Counted from the stretch's first letter, positions 31,307 through 41,562 are shown. The stretch: DNA of 64,000 nucleotides from Tritrichomonas musculus (GCA_039105265.1 JAPFFF010000001.1:9114001-9178000); one strand, 5' to 3'. Numbers and translations: made by a program. Notes: generated by a model from the sequence alone, not told the origin.

Positions 31307-31640
31307 GAGATCGGCGAAAAAGGAATTTCCATATTTACAAAACTTTTTCATATCATTAAGATCCATATGTTTTAAAAATCCATTTTTTTTCGAAAAGAAA
31401 AATGTTTGTCTGTAAAAACATTTTTTTGTGAAATAATTTTTTCGTTTAAAAAATTTGTTTTCTTTTTAAAATGAAAAATACTTCTTAAAATGATCTTTTT
31501 TTTGCGAAATAATTTTCTTTTTTCAAAACACCAAGTCTTTTTTATATGAACAATTTTTTTTAATATAGATTTTCTTTTAAAAAAAACAAGATCTTATAAA
31601 TATATTATTTGATTTTGATTTTTGAATACGTTATTTATTC

Positions 31641-31674
<34 letters not shown>

Positions 31675-32283
31675 CGTTATAATTGGTGGAAAAAACTACA
31701 TTTTGAGGACAAAACTATTATTTTCATTCCAGATTTAAACTGTCTGCATCAAAAGCATCATTTAACAAGATTGGAAAGTGCCTCACAGCTTAATGAAGCA
31801 AATGATATTTTCTATATCATTAGAATGCTTCAAATTTTGAATATAGTTTGATCATAAGCAATGATTACGAGTACTTTATAATTCATACATCAAATATCAT
31901 TCTTTATGATTTGAATAATATCTAAATATATGTTTTTATTAAATAATTCTTTGAAATTCTTGTTAACTAAATTTTTTCTATCAATTTATATTTCGAAAGG
32001 AATTTATGATTTTAATTAAATTTTTTATTTGAAATGATCGAAACTTATTGATATGATTTTACTTTTTGCACACACAAAAACTTTTCGCAAAGAAGCTTTT
32101 TTTTTATAAAAAAAAAATATTCAAAAATAAACCTTTTTATAAAAAAGTCACTTTTTTTTTAAAAAACAATTTTTTTTCGAAAAAGTGTATGCTTTCAGAT
32201 ATAACTTATACACATCAAAATAAATATGTTTTATAAATATAATTCTTTATTTTCAAAAAGGAAATCCCTTTTTCTCCGAGCTC
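31307..32283. mobile_element. TA-flanked MITE at the junction of the A repeats
   Basis: 977 bp with 24-bp imperfect terminal inverted repeats: GAGATCGGCGAAAAAGGAAT at the left and, reverse-complemented, GAGCTCGGAGAAAAAGGGAT at the right. TA flanks both ends, as for Tc1/mariner-type elements. There is no ORF, so it is non-autonomous. It contains a 29-base A run (31646-31674). It lies exactly between the two A repeats. Confidence 0.65.
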
Positions 32284-34691
32284 TATTGCGATTATTTTTA
32301 TGACATTAATTTTTTTTTTCATATTTATTTAAACGATTATCAATCTATTTTGATTCTTATTTTTAAAAATTAATTAATCATTTAAGAATTTTTCTTTTAA
32401 ATCAATTTTTTTCGAAATTTACAAGAATTGAGCTGTTAAAACACATCACTTCTTTAATAATCAAAATTTTCTTCATAACACAAAACAATACCTCATATTC
32501 ATTATAAATCTTAATTTTTTTTATCTTGTTATTGATAGCTGGATAGACGAAACATACGAATTATCACAATTTTCAAATTTTAGTTTTCTGGAAGCAAAAT
32601 ATTGTCAATTGGAAAGTGGTAGTATATTTAAATATGTAATTACTATATGATTGAATTTTAGCTAATTGGATAAAGAAACAATTAATATTTAAGTAAATAT
32701 TATCAAAATAAAATTATTTTTTCAAATTGTCTCATCGCCAACGATTTAGGATAGGCTAAAAATACCGAATATTGTTAAATTAATTGTTTTAATTGACTTT
32801 TATTTTTGATCATCCAATCTGATATCTTTTTGTATGAATTTATAAACGTTCATTTCATCGGTTATTTTAATTCATGTTAGTTTGTTGATAATTTGCTATT
32901 ACTTAAAAAATCAAATTATTCATTAGTTGCTGGAAAAAAAGCAAATGAAATAGATTTTTTCCTTAACGTCTTTTTGTCAGATTTCCTTTAAAATGAACAT
33001 TTTACCTAATATGAACAGTACTATATGTATTTACATATGTAATTTCTATCGTCCTGTGTAATTACATTGTATATACAAAAAGTAAAGATTAGTTAGTAAC
33101 CAATAAAAAATAATTTGGGTAAAAAATGGTAATTTTGAATTTTTTGATTTTATAAATGGCGGAACCTTATTTTAAATTATATTCCCTATTCATATAATAT
33201 TTTTTAAAATAAAAATATTGAGTTTAATCGTTTAAAATTAATTTTCTAAAAGTCGAAAAATGAATCATTCCGTTTAATAATTCAACTTTTTGAATTCATT
33301 TTTCAAACTAAACTTTTTCTTTCATGTTATGTTCAAACAAAATATATCTTTTTATTGAGCATTAAAAGAAGAAATCAAATATTACAAAATAAAAAGTTAG
33401 AAAGGATCATGTATCGAGAAAACTTCAAAATAATTATTATACTAGCTTTTTTGGACTAACTACAAAGTAATTATAAATATTCATGTTTTATAATGTATAT
33501 GTATAAAATCAAATAGTATTAGTAGTTTTGAAGGATATCTCTTACGAAGAGAGATCTATTAGTTTGTGAAGTCAAAAAAAACTCGATGAATATTATGTTT
33601 TTTGGTTTGCTTCAATAACCATTTTAAAGATTATCAAACGGATAAGAAAATTTATTAAAATCACCAAATAAAACCTAAAATTCGAAGAGATATTGAAACT
33701 TTTTGAGGTCAAAAAAAATATTTTCCCACCCATAGAAAAAAAATAGGTGGGCCACTTTTTTTTTAACTTTAAAAAAGTTCTTTTTTTCTTCGAATTTTAA
33801 GAATAATTCAGCAATTTCATAATATATATTTATATAACACATATATGATAGGATGCAGTTGTTAAATTAAGTTTTGAACTAATATTCATCAACTTTTTTT
33901 TTATTACATGATATGCAATATCACAAGTTCAAATGAATTAAAATACATATTTCTATTATTTTATGATATTATCTATGTCATACATCAAGAATAATCTGGA
34001 AACAATATAAAATAATTAATAGATTTCTCTAAAAAGTTAAAATAAAAGGTATTTTTAATTTTCAGAAGTATATAAAAAAATTGAATGTTTTCTTTTTTGA
34101 TATTTAGTTTCTTCATCGCCCAGGCTTTTTATTGATATAGTTAGTTATAACATAACTTCAAAGATAAAGGTTAGTTGGGAAAACATATTCAAAAAGTTGA
34201 ATTAGTTAACGGAATGATTCAATTTTGGAGCCACTTGGTAAGAAATTATAAACGGTCAAACAATAAATTTGGTATAAATAAAGGTAAATTAAAATCAGAT
34301 ATATGTCCTAGAATATTGGACCTTTAATAAAAAATCATAAAAAATTAAAATCAGCTTTTTTTTATTCAATTTTCTCTCAATTTATAAAAATAGCTTTCAA
34401 ATATTTTTTATATTTTTTCCCTTATTGAAATTTTGAGATTTTTAGAAAAAGCAATATCTTAATTTAAAATTAAATTAATCTATTTTAATATTATAATTTC
34501 ATAATAGAATTATATATTAAAAATATATATAAATGAGATATTTTATTTTAAATTTAAAAAGCAAAGATAATCAAAATATTTTATATTTATTTGAATTTTT
34601 AAAATTTCAAAAAAAAACTAAGTTTTAATAAAAATTATAAATATAGCGATTTAAATAGAAATAAACATAATATATTTTTATTATAATATTA
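32284..34691 (+). repeat. Direct repeat A, copy 2 (2,408 bp)
   Basis: Second copy of 28899-31306, same orientation, apparently identical. It includes the second copy of the 961-bp inverted-repeat element at 33261-34221. After 34691 the copies diverge (TATAAACAT versus the GAGATCGG of the MITE). Confidence 0.9.
33261..34221. mobile_element. Inverted-repeat element inside repeat A, copy 2
   Basis: Copy of 29876-30836 carried along by duplication of repeat A, not an independent insertion. Confidence 0.5.
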
Positions 34692-35011
34692 TAAACATAA
34701 ATATAATAGTAAATAATATTTTAATATATTTTATAATAAATCATATACTAATAAATTTTCAAAATCATTTTAATCGAATAATTGATTATTTCTAACTTTT
34801 TCAAAACAAATTTTTTTAGCATGCTTCAATTGTTATATTCAAAATTTTATGTATAGAAACAATCATTTATTTCTTTTTATATTTTGTCTTTGATTATAAT
34901 CAACAAGATATAACTTTAAACAAAATTAAATTAAACAATTAATTTAAAATTAAAATAGATATTTTTATTCTTAATAAATGAAATTTTCTTATATAAATTG
35001 AATGATCTTTT
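34692..35011. other. AT-rich spacer, nothing recognised
   Basis: No ORF, repeat or RNA gene recognised between repeat A copy 2 and the Tc1-like element. Confidence 0.5.
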
Positions 35012-35757
35012 TATAGTGTTCCTAAAAAATATTGATAAGAAATGAATTCAATAGTTAATCGTCGTTAACAAAAGTTATTTTATTTTTAAAATTTTTAATT
35101 TAAAAAGTTAAATTTCTTATCAATATTTTTTCGGCAATTGAAAAAGTTGATTTTTTATTAAAAATTAAAATTAAAATCTTACTTGATTGCCTTGCACTTC
35201 GAGGCATTGTTTCAATTTCTTTGGAAAAGAATCAATCAAAGAATTGTTTGTTGCTAAAATTAGATTATTCCATATAAAGAATAAAAATTGTGTTCAGGAA
35301 ACATTTGCCATTTCAGCTCCAGGGATTTCAAGAAACATTATTGCTTTAACGCATATGAAATACTTGATTTCATTTGTTAATATTTGTGGTCGGCAGGGTT
35401 GTGTTTTTTCTGGTCTCCCTTCATCAATCTATTTAGCTACTGCTTTGACGCAATTTAACGAAATACTTAATGCATCAGCTGTTTTGCTTTTATTAAAATT
35501 GTGCGATTGCAGAACCACTTGCGATTAAATTATAGCGTTCGTTTGTATTTTTTGGTAAAGAAAACATATAAATAAAAGGTCAAAAGATTGACCAACAATT
35601 GATTCATAAATTCATGAATAGGTCATTAAATTTGAATGAATTTGAAAGAAATTTTAAAATTCTCTCAAATTATTTTTAAATAAATTTTCTCAATTTTTTC
35701 AATGAAAAATGAAAATTTCTCTCAAATTTCTTATCAATATTTTTTAGGACCACTATA
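35012..35757 (-). mobile_element. Decayed short Tc1/mariner-like element
   Basis: Terminal inverted repeats of 31 bp with one mismatch: TATAGTGTTCCTAAAAAATA at 35012 onward and, reverse-complemented, TATAGTGGTCCTAAAAAATA ending at 35757, both continuing TTGATAAGAAA. TA flanks fit Tc1/mariner. A third copy of the inner part, inverted, lies at 35110-35134. At about 745 bp it is too short for a full transposase and retains only a broken N-terminal coding remnant. Confidence 0.65.
35150..35530 (-). pseudogene. Remnant of Tc1/mariner transposase DNA-binding region
   Basis: The minus strand reads NKSKTADALSISLNCVKAVA, a stop, IDEGRPEKTQPCRPQILTNE and IKYFI, then reaches another stop. This is the pattern of a Tc1-type helix-turn-helix followed by a GRP hinge and the start of a second helical domain. 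Two in-frame stops and the absence of the catalytic domain show that it is dead. The plus-strand ORF at 35187-35528 is its shadow. Confidence 0.5.
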
Positions 35758-36169
35758 TAAATTCTTTTAATTTTGAGAAAATTATTTCAAATATTTTTGA
35801 AAGATTTTATCTATACTATTTGAATAGTTTACAAAAAAAATATGAAAATTTAAATTATTCATAAAAACTTTATCTTTAATATTTATGAACTATAATTATT
35901 ATTTTATTTTATTATTATATGTAATCTATCTAATGGTGCAAAAGTTATAAAAATTCATTGGTGGTCCACCTATGAAAAAAATACCTTTACCCTTAACTGC
36001 AATTCACAAATAGATACTTGCTTTTACTATTTAAATATACATCCTTAATTAAAATTGTTAAATAAATAACAACTAAAAAAAAGGTTCAATAGCTGATCAT
36101 TTAGCAAATATACATAAATGTATAAATAAAAACAATAAAGTACATTGAAAATCATTTTTTCGACAAATA
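35758..36169. other. Gene-free spacer with a TTAA-type transposon end
   Basis: CTTTACCC followed by TTAA (35986-35997) matches the last 12 bp of the right end of the 4305-9443 transposon, but the sequence further in differs, so this may be the relic end of a related family. GTGGTCCACCTAT lies just upstream (35962-35974). The remainder is 3' flank of the HSP70-like gene. Confidence 0.35.
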
Positions 36170-39100
36170 CTAATATATGCTACACACACTTTTATCCGTT
36201 TCGTTGCCTTTTGTTTTTCTTGATTTATGTGTATTTTCATCTGCTTTATCTTTAGTTTTTTCTTCTTTATCTTTAGTTTCTTCTTCTTTATCTTTAGTTT
36301 CTTCTTCTTTATCTTTATCTTTAGCTTCTTCTTCTTTATCTTTAGTTTCTTCTTCTTTATCTTTAGTTTCTTCTTCTTTATCTTTAGTTTCTTCTTCTTT
36401 ATCTTTAGTTTCTTCTTCTTTATCTTTAGTTTCTTCTTCTTTATCTTTAGTTTCTTCTTCTTTATCTTTAGCTTCTTCTTCTTTATCTTTAGTTTCTTCT
36501 TCTTTATCTTTAGTTTCTTCTTCTTTATCTTTAGTTTCTTCTTCTTTATCTTTAGTTTCTTCTTCTTTATCTTTTGTATTCGTTTCTTCATCATTTAACT
36601 CTGATTCTTTGTCTAATTCTGTTAAATCATCATCTTTTCTTTTTTGGTGCTCCTTATCTTTCTTACATTCAGATTTCTTTTTTTTATCGTGATGCTTTTT
36701 CTCCTTTGACTTTTTTTCATTTTCCTCATCAGATTTTGTTAATTCGCCATGATAAGTTAATGCTATTTTAGAATCATTATTAACCACCTTTTTATTATTA
36801 CGCTTCTTTTTATAACTATATGTATCTGGATGAGAAGAATCCATGAGAATACTTATAATAGGCCTAAACCTCTTTATGGGAACCGATTTTTTACATTTTC
36901 TGCTTTTTTGGTCTTTTGCAATGGATTCATCATCTTTAATTTCATCATCATCTTTAGTTTCATCATCATCTTTAATTTCATCATCATCTTTAATTTCATC
37001 ATCTTCTTTATCTTCTTTAATTTCATCATCTTCTTTATCTTCTTTAATTTCATCATCTTTTTTTGTTTCTCTAATTTCATCAACTTCTTTGGCTTCTTTC
37101 GTTTCTTTAGCTTCTTCATCTTCTTTATGTTCTTTGGTTTCTTCTTCGGTTTTATCTTTATTACTTGTTTTTTTGGGTAGTTGTACATTTTTACTGAAAG
37201 TTGGACATTTTGACTCGCTCATTGGAGTTATCCTTGGAATATACTTTTTTATATTCAACTTCTTCCTTCTTGGCATTCTTAGGATATCTACAGATTTTAC
37301 TTTACCTTTTTTAGTTTCTTCAGCATCTTTATCTTCTTTAGTTTCTTCATCTTCTCTGGTTTCTTCATCTTTTTTATCTTCTTTAGTTTCTTTATCTTCT
37401 TTAGTTTCTTTATCTTCTTTATCTTCTTTTGCTTCTTCATCTTCTTTTGCTTCTTCATCTTCTTTTGCTTCTTCATCTTCTTTTGCTTCTTCATCTTCTT
37501 TTGCTTCTTCATCTTCTTTTGCTTCTTCATCTTCTTTTGCTTCTTCATCTTCTTTTGCTTCTTCATCTTCTTTTGCTTCTTCATCTTCTTTTGCTTCTTC
37601 ATCTTCTTTTGCTTCTTCATCTTCTTTTGCTTCTTCATCTTCTTTTGCTTCTTCATCTTCTTTTGCTTCTTCATCTTCTTTTGCTTCTTCATCTTCTTTT
37701 GCTTTTTCATCTTCTTTTGCTTCTTCATCTTCTTTTGCTTTTTCATCTTCTTTTGCTTCTTCATCTTCTTTTGCTTCTTCATCTTCTTTTGCTTCTTCAT
37801 CTTCTTTTGCTTCTTCATCTTCTTTTGCTTTTTCATCTTCTTTTGCTTCTTCATCTTCTTTTGCTTTTTCATCTTCTTTTGCTTCTTCATCTTCTTTTGC
37901 TTTTTCATCTTCTTTTGCTTCTTCATCTTCTTTTGCTTCTTCATCTTCTTTTGCTTCTTCATCTTCTTTTGCTTCTTCATCTTCTTTAGCTTTTTCATTT
38001 TCTTTATTTTCTTTGGTTTCTTCCTCAGTTTTAGTTTTTCTTTCGCTGAAAGTTTGACGTTTTGAACTTATTGGAGATAGTTTTGGCATAATTCTTTTTA
38101 TTGACATTCCCTTCCTTTTTAAACATTTCGTTATATCAACAGATTTTGCTTTATTTTCTTCAGTTTCATCTTCTATTGTCTCTTCCTCTTCATCCTTTTC
38201 AATAAAATTAAAGTCCTGAATATCCCTTTTGAGTGTGATTCTCCTTGCTAAAATTGCTGCTCCACAAACAACAGCTTCTGAGTAACTGTCAAAAAAAACA
38301 GGCTCGAGAGGTTTCTTTTTAAAAAAATCTGTTAATTTTTCGCTAACAAATTTCATATTTGAAGATCCTCCAGAGAGTAAAATATCATCAATATCAGTAG
38401 GTTTCAAACATTTTTTATCAAGAATTCTTTTAACTGGTTCAATAATATGATCAATTAATGATTTATTAATAGTTTCAAATTCTTTTAAACTCAAATCATA
38501 CACAAATGCATCTCTTCTATAATAATCAAGAGGAACGAAAATTGTAGCCGTTTCTTTTTTTGAAAGTAAAATTTTGGCTTCGATAACTTTTTTGCGAAAA
38601 GTTGCCATAAATTGATGGTCGGTTGTATATTTTTGAAGATCATTATTTTTAATAAGTGTATCAATAATCAATTGATCAAAGTCGTTTCCACCCAAATGAT
38701 CATCACTCTCAACTGCTTCAAGATTGTATATACCATTTTCAACTAACAATAACGAAACGTTAACACTCTTTCCTCCAAAATCAAAAACAAGTATTTTATG
38801 ATTTCCACCTTTTTTATCATACTGGTATGCAATTCCTACAGCTGCAGGTTCACTAACAAGTTTCATAATTTGCAAGGAAGCGCCATTAGCTGCTTTTATT
38901 ATCTCTTGGCGTTGCATTTCTGTAAAATAACCTGGAATCGCAATTACAACATTTTTTACCTGCTTTTTGGAGTCAAAATGGCTATTCCCAACTTGAACAA
39001 GGTACTTTAATATTTCTTTTGACACTTCATAAGGGTGGAGCTTTATACCTAATGATTTAAGGTCTATTATGATGTCGTCGCCTGCTTCACTCTTTTCAGT

Positions 39101-39376
39101 CTTGAATGCAAAACTTCTACATTTCTTTTTATTATATCTGCTACCGAGTAATAATTTTGAATTATCTATTTTTAATTCAGGGGACTCGATGTCTTCGCAA
39201 TTATGTTCGCCAACATTAACAAAATTTTTTGAATAAATAACAACTGAAGATATTAACGAATTACCAAATTTATCCGAATAAATTTTGAAGTTATCTCTTT
39301 GAAAAGTGGCAATCGATGAAAATGAAGTTCCTAAATCAATTCCAAAAGCTTTTTTATGCATGGATTTGATTTTCAT
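36170..39376 (-). CDS. HSP70-like ATPase domain fused to long acidic repeat tail
   Basis: 1,068 residues from the first ATG (39376); a second ATG at 39361 immediately precedes HKKAFGIDLGTS and may be used instead. Residues about 10-400 form an HSP70 nucleotide-binding domain: GIDLGTSFSSIATF, VVIAIPGYFTEMQRQEIIKA, LVSEPAAVGIAY, ILVFDFGGKSVNVSLL, LGGNDFD, and DDILLSGGSSNMKFV. The usual HSP70 substrate-binding domain is missing. Instead there are three blocks of tandem repeats: about 30 units of EDEEAK (18 bp, 37433-37985), shorter DDEIKDD units (36930-37070), and about 15 units of DKEEETK (21 bp, 36253-36574). Short basic segments such as KRKGMSIKRIMPKLSP and RRKKLNIKKYIPRITP alternate with them. 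The last residues are VCSIY. HSP110/Ssb or a lineage-specific chaperone are alternatives; substrate binding cannot be predicted. Confidence 0.8.
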   Translation of the reverse strand: MKIKSMHKKAFGIDLGTSFSSIATFQRDNFKIYSDKFGNSLISSVVIYSKNFVNVGEHNCEDIESPELKIDNSKLLLGSRYNKKKCRSFAFKTEKSEAGDDIIIDLKSLGIKLHPYEVSKEILKYLVQVGNSHFDSKKQVKNVVIAIPGYFTEMQRQEIIKAANGASLQIMKLVSEPAAVGIAYQYDKKGGNHKILVFDFGGKSVNVSLLLVENGIYNLEAVESDDHLGGNDFDQLIIDTLIKNNDLQKYTTDHQFMATFRKKVIEAKILLSKKETATIFVPLDYYRRDAFVYDLSLKEFETINKSLIDHIIEPVKRILDKKCLKPTDIDDILLSGGSSNMKFVSEKLTDFFKKKPLEPVFFDSYSEAVVCGAAILARRITLKRDIQDFNFIEKDEEEETIEDETEENKAKSVDITKCLKRKGMSIKRIMPKLSPISSKRQTFSERKTKTEEETKENKENEKAKEDEEAKEDEEAKEDEEAKEDEEAKEDEKAKEDEEAKEDEKAKEDEEAKEDEKAKEDEEAKEDEEAKEDEEAKEDEEAKEDEKAKEDEEAKEDEKAKEDEEAKEDEEAKEDEEAKEDEEAKEDEEAKEDEEAKEDEEAKEDEEAKEDEEAKEDEEAKEDEEAKEDEEAKEDEEAKEDEEAKEDEEAKEDKEDKETKEDKETKEDKKDEETREDEETKEDKDAEETKKGKVKSVDILRMPRRKKLNIKKYIPRITPMSESKCPTFSKNVQLPKKTSNKDKTEEETKEHKEDEEAKETKEAKEVDEIRETKKDDEIKEDKEDDEIKEDKEDDEIKDDDEIKDDDETKDDDEIKDDESIAKDQKSRKCKKSVPIKRFRPIISILMDSSHPDTYSYKKKRNNKKVVNNDSKIALTYHGELTKSDEENEKKSKEKKHHDKKKKSECKKDKEHQKRKDDDLTELDKESELNDEETNTKDKEEETKDKEEETKDKEEETKDKEEETKDKEEEAKDKEEETKDKEEETKDKEEETKDKEEETKDKEEETKDKEEETKDKEEEAKDKDKEEETKDKEEETKDKEEKTKDKADENTHKSRKTKGNETDKSVCSIY
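36253..36574 (-). repeat. Tandem 21-bp coding repeats (DKEEETK)
   Basis: About 15 head-to-tail units reading TCTTTAGTTTCTTCTTCTTTA on the plus strand, with occasional GCTTCT variants and one six-base insertion. They are open in all frames, which produces shadow ORFs. Confidence 0.85.
37433..37985 (-). repeat. Tandem 18-bp coding repeats (EDEEAK)
   Basis: About 30 units of TTCTTCATCTTCTTTTGC (plus strand), with a single-base variant (Glu to Lys, TTTTCATCT) scattered among them. Copy number is probably polymorphic. Confidence 0.85.
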
Positions 39377-39591
39377 AATTTTCAATTTTTAACGTAAAAT
39401 ATTCATAAAAAATGTTGTGTATAAAAATATGAATTAAAATCAAAAATAATATCATATAAAACAACTCAATGTTATAAATCTAATTATAATATCATATCAA
39501 GTCAATAAATTTCTTATTCAACCAGATTTATGAAAAGGAAGATCATATGATATTTGAATTAAAATTTGATAAAGGACGTTTATAAAATAAA

Positions 39592-40437
39592 ATGGAAGAC
39601 GATACTATAGGCTCAAATCGATGTTTTAGAGGAATTTCTTTTATTTTATTTCCGCTCTTAACAAATTTATCGTTACTCTTATTTATGTGCTTTTCAATAA
39701 ATTTATACATTCCATCGTCAGATGCAAGAAATGTCCTCGGAATTATCAGTATTTTCGTTTATTATTTGGGATGTCTTATACTTTTCTTTGCATACGGTCG
39801 ATCAACAAGTGGCTTGCATGAATTATTTGGTCACAATGTAAATTCATGTATTGTTATAATATTAATCATAACCTATCCAATATTTTTCCTTTTTTGGCTT
39901 CCATATCTAATTTATCAGCTTCTTCTTTATTCAGGCACTCCTAAAGCTCTGTGGGAGAAAGTTTTTGCCGAAACGGCTTTTTCCCTTGAAAATTTATATC
40001 CAGAATTGAATAAAAACGGCTGTACATTATTTGGAAGATATCTATATATTGGTATTCCCTTCTTTCTCTTTGCTCTCATATATGTTCTTATCATTGTTTT
40101 CTTTACTCCAGTTTGGTATTACATACTCTCTCCATTTGGACTAGGCACTTTTGGAATTTGTCTATTTGTTTCACTACGTTTCCCGCATTCAACAGAATCA
40201 GATTTATCGGAAAGAGCGCATAGATCATACAGATGGGGCGTTTTTATTCATGTTTTCACTCTCGCTCTTCCTTGCGTTTTACTATCTTGCATTTATCTTG
40301 CTACAGCAGGCGCTCATTGGTATGCAATATTGATGCTCGTGTGTTCAGGCCTTCATTTTGTTGTTAATGTTGTCCCTTCAACTATAGAAGTGTGCAGAGG
40401 AGGACGAAGGGGAACATTGAGTAATCAATATTTGTAA
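39592..40437 (+). CDS. Polytopic membrane protein of unknown function
   Basis: 281 residues with about eight hydrophobic segments: near 17-38, 47-67, 83-115 (probably two), 150-185 (probably two), 213-237 and 240-262. Loops are short, and one amphipathic soluble loop spans about 117-148. There is no cleavable signal, and Arg residues at the C-terminus (CRGGRRG) suggest a cytosolic end. GGACGTTTA lies 11-19 bases before the ATG. I recognise no transporter or enzyme motif. Confidence 0.75.
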   Translation: MEDDTIGSNRCFRGISFILFPLLTNLSLLLFMCFSINLYIPSSDARNVLGIISIFVYYLGCLILFFAYGRSTSGLHELFGHNVNSCIVIILIITYPIFFLFWLPYLIYQLLLYSGTPKALWEKVFAETAFSLENLYPELNKNGCTLFGRYLYIGIPFFLFALIYVLIIVFFTPVWYYILSPFGLGTFGICLFVSLRFPHSTESDLSERAHRSYRWGVFIHVFTLALPCVLLSCIYLATAGAHWYAILMLVCSGLHFVVNVVPSTIEVCRGGRRGTLSNQYL

Positions 40438-41178
40438 TTTTGTTTTTCATTTCTCTGTTTGTTTTATTTTTTTCTAAATAAAAAGTTTTTTTGTTATAAA
40501 TATATGTTTGATGTATCTATCTCTACTTATAACAGTAGATAAGTTTGCTTTCTAGTCTATTTTGATAACTTTGATAATCTTAATATGCATTGAATGAATC
40601 GATGCAATACTTTAAAAAGTCAAATATGTATGATACTATTATTAGTTTTTTTGAAAATATGTAATGGTAATTTTCATTCGTGCATTCAAATTCATACTAG
40701 CACTTATATTAGCTAAAACCTATAATTACTAATATGTCATTGTAATTAAACCTTCTTTACATTTTTAAGTTTTAAATATATGAGTATAATATGATTTATT
40801 GCAACCAAGAATAAAAAACATACATATATTAATCAACTGATTTAGCATTACTTTTTCATAAAATATTTTCATAAATACTATATGATTATTTGAGCATGAA
40901 TACTTTTGTTGATCTACCTTTAATTTTACATTCAAAAATGAAAATTTCTAATCTTTAGATAATGAAAATTAGGTGATTTGATGAAATAAGGTTATGAAGC
41001 TCATTAATAGTTAAAAGATAATAAAAGGAATGGTGTAAAATATTTTTTTCTTGATGAATAATCATAAGTATCAGCATTCATTGATCGTTATTTTTAAAAA
41101 AGAAACTTTTTATAATAATTATTCATCAAGTATCAGCATTCAATTTTGAGAAAAAGAAACTTTTTATATATAATATAA
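40438..41178. other. Spacer with duplicated promoter-like units
   Basis: AT-rich DNA. Its last 115 bp before the PKR1-like gene contain two related units, each with AGTATCAGCATTCA (41067-41080 and 41129-41142) and AAAAAGAAACTTTTTATA (41097-41114 and 41151-41168). Confidence 0.5.
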
Positions 41179-41562
41179 ATGGCTGAAAAGGAAGCTTCGC
41201 AAAAGACTGCTGCAACTCCTACTCAACAACAACAAGTGCAATTTCCTGAACAAAGTGGATTTTCTGGTTGGCTTTCAAATATATTTACTCCAGGAGTTGG
41301 TTTTGGTGTAATAAACTTTACCAGAGTTTGTCTCGTTGCAATGATGGTATTTCTCGTTTATATGGTTTTGTTCAATTATAACATACACTGGCTAGTAATG
41401 TCTATTCTTGGCATATGTTTAACATGTTCTTTTGAATTTTTTGTTAGTGAATTAAAAAAGAATCCTGAAATCATGGATCCGGCAAATAAAAAAGATGACG
41501 AAACAAAAGATTCCGAAAATAATGATGAAACAAAGAATACAAATAAAGAGAAGAACGACTAA
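41179..41562 (+). CDS. PKR1-like V-ATPase assembly factor
   Basis: 127 residues. The core, residues about 27-98, resembles the ER protein Pkr1 of yeast, which assists assembly of the V-ATPase Vo sector: SGWLSNIFTPGVGFGVINFT, then two TM helices (about 50-67 and 72-91) separated by NYNIHW, then SELKK. In yeast Pkr1 the corresponding parts are an N-terminal LWESVFEPGTSP and an xxNIH hinge between two TM helices. The Gln-rich N-terminus and acidic C-terminal tail (NKKDDETKDSENNDETKN) are extra. The short length, hinge and two TMs fit the family well; function in this organism is inferred. Confidence 0.7.
   Translation: MAEKEASQKTAATPTQQQQVQFPEQSGFSGWLSNIFTPGVGFGVINFTRVCLVAMMVFLVYMVLFNYNIHWLVMSILGICLTCSFEFFVSELKKNPEIMDPANKKDDETKDSENNDETKNTNKEKND

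Noticed and set aside
35187-35528. 113-codon plus-strand ORF in the Tc1-like relic
   Set aside because: The recognisable helix-turn-helix remnant lies on the opposite strand; this ORF is its complement.
28487-35997. A single 7.5-kb TTAA transposon spanning the entire repeat field
   Set aside because: The left TTAAGGGCGGCG and right TTAAGGGTAAAGG ends share little beyond TTAAGGG, and no transposase is present.
36177-38057. Long plus-strand and alternate-frame ORFs over the HSP70 tail (poly-SSSFA, poly-LLLLH, poly-KMKKQK)
   Set aside because: They are shadows of the 18- and 21-bp repeats, which leave every frame open. Only the minus-strand frame joins to an HSP70 domain.
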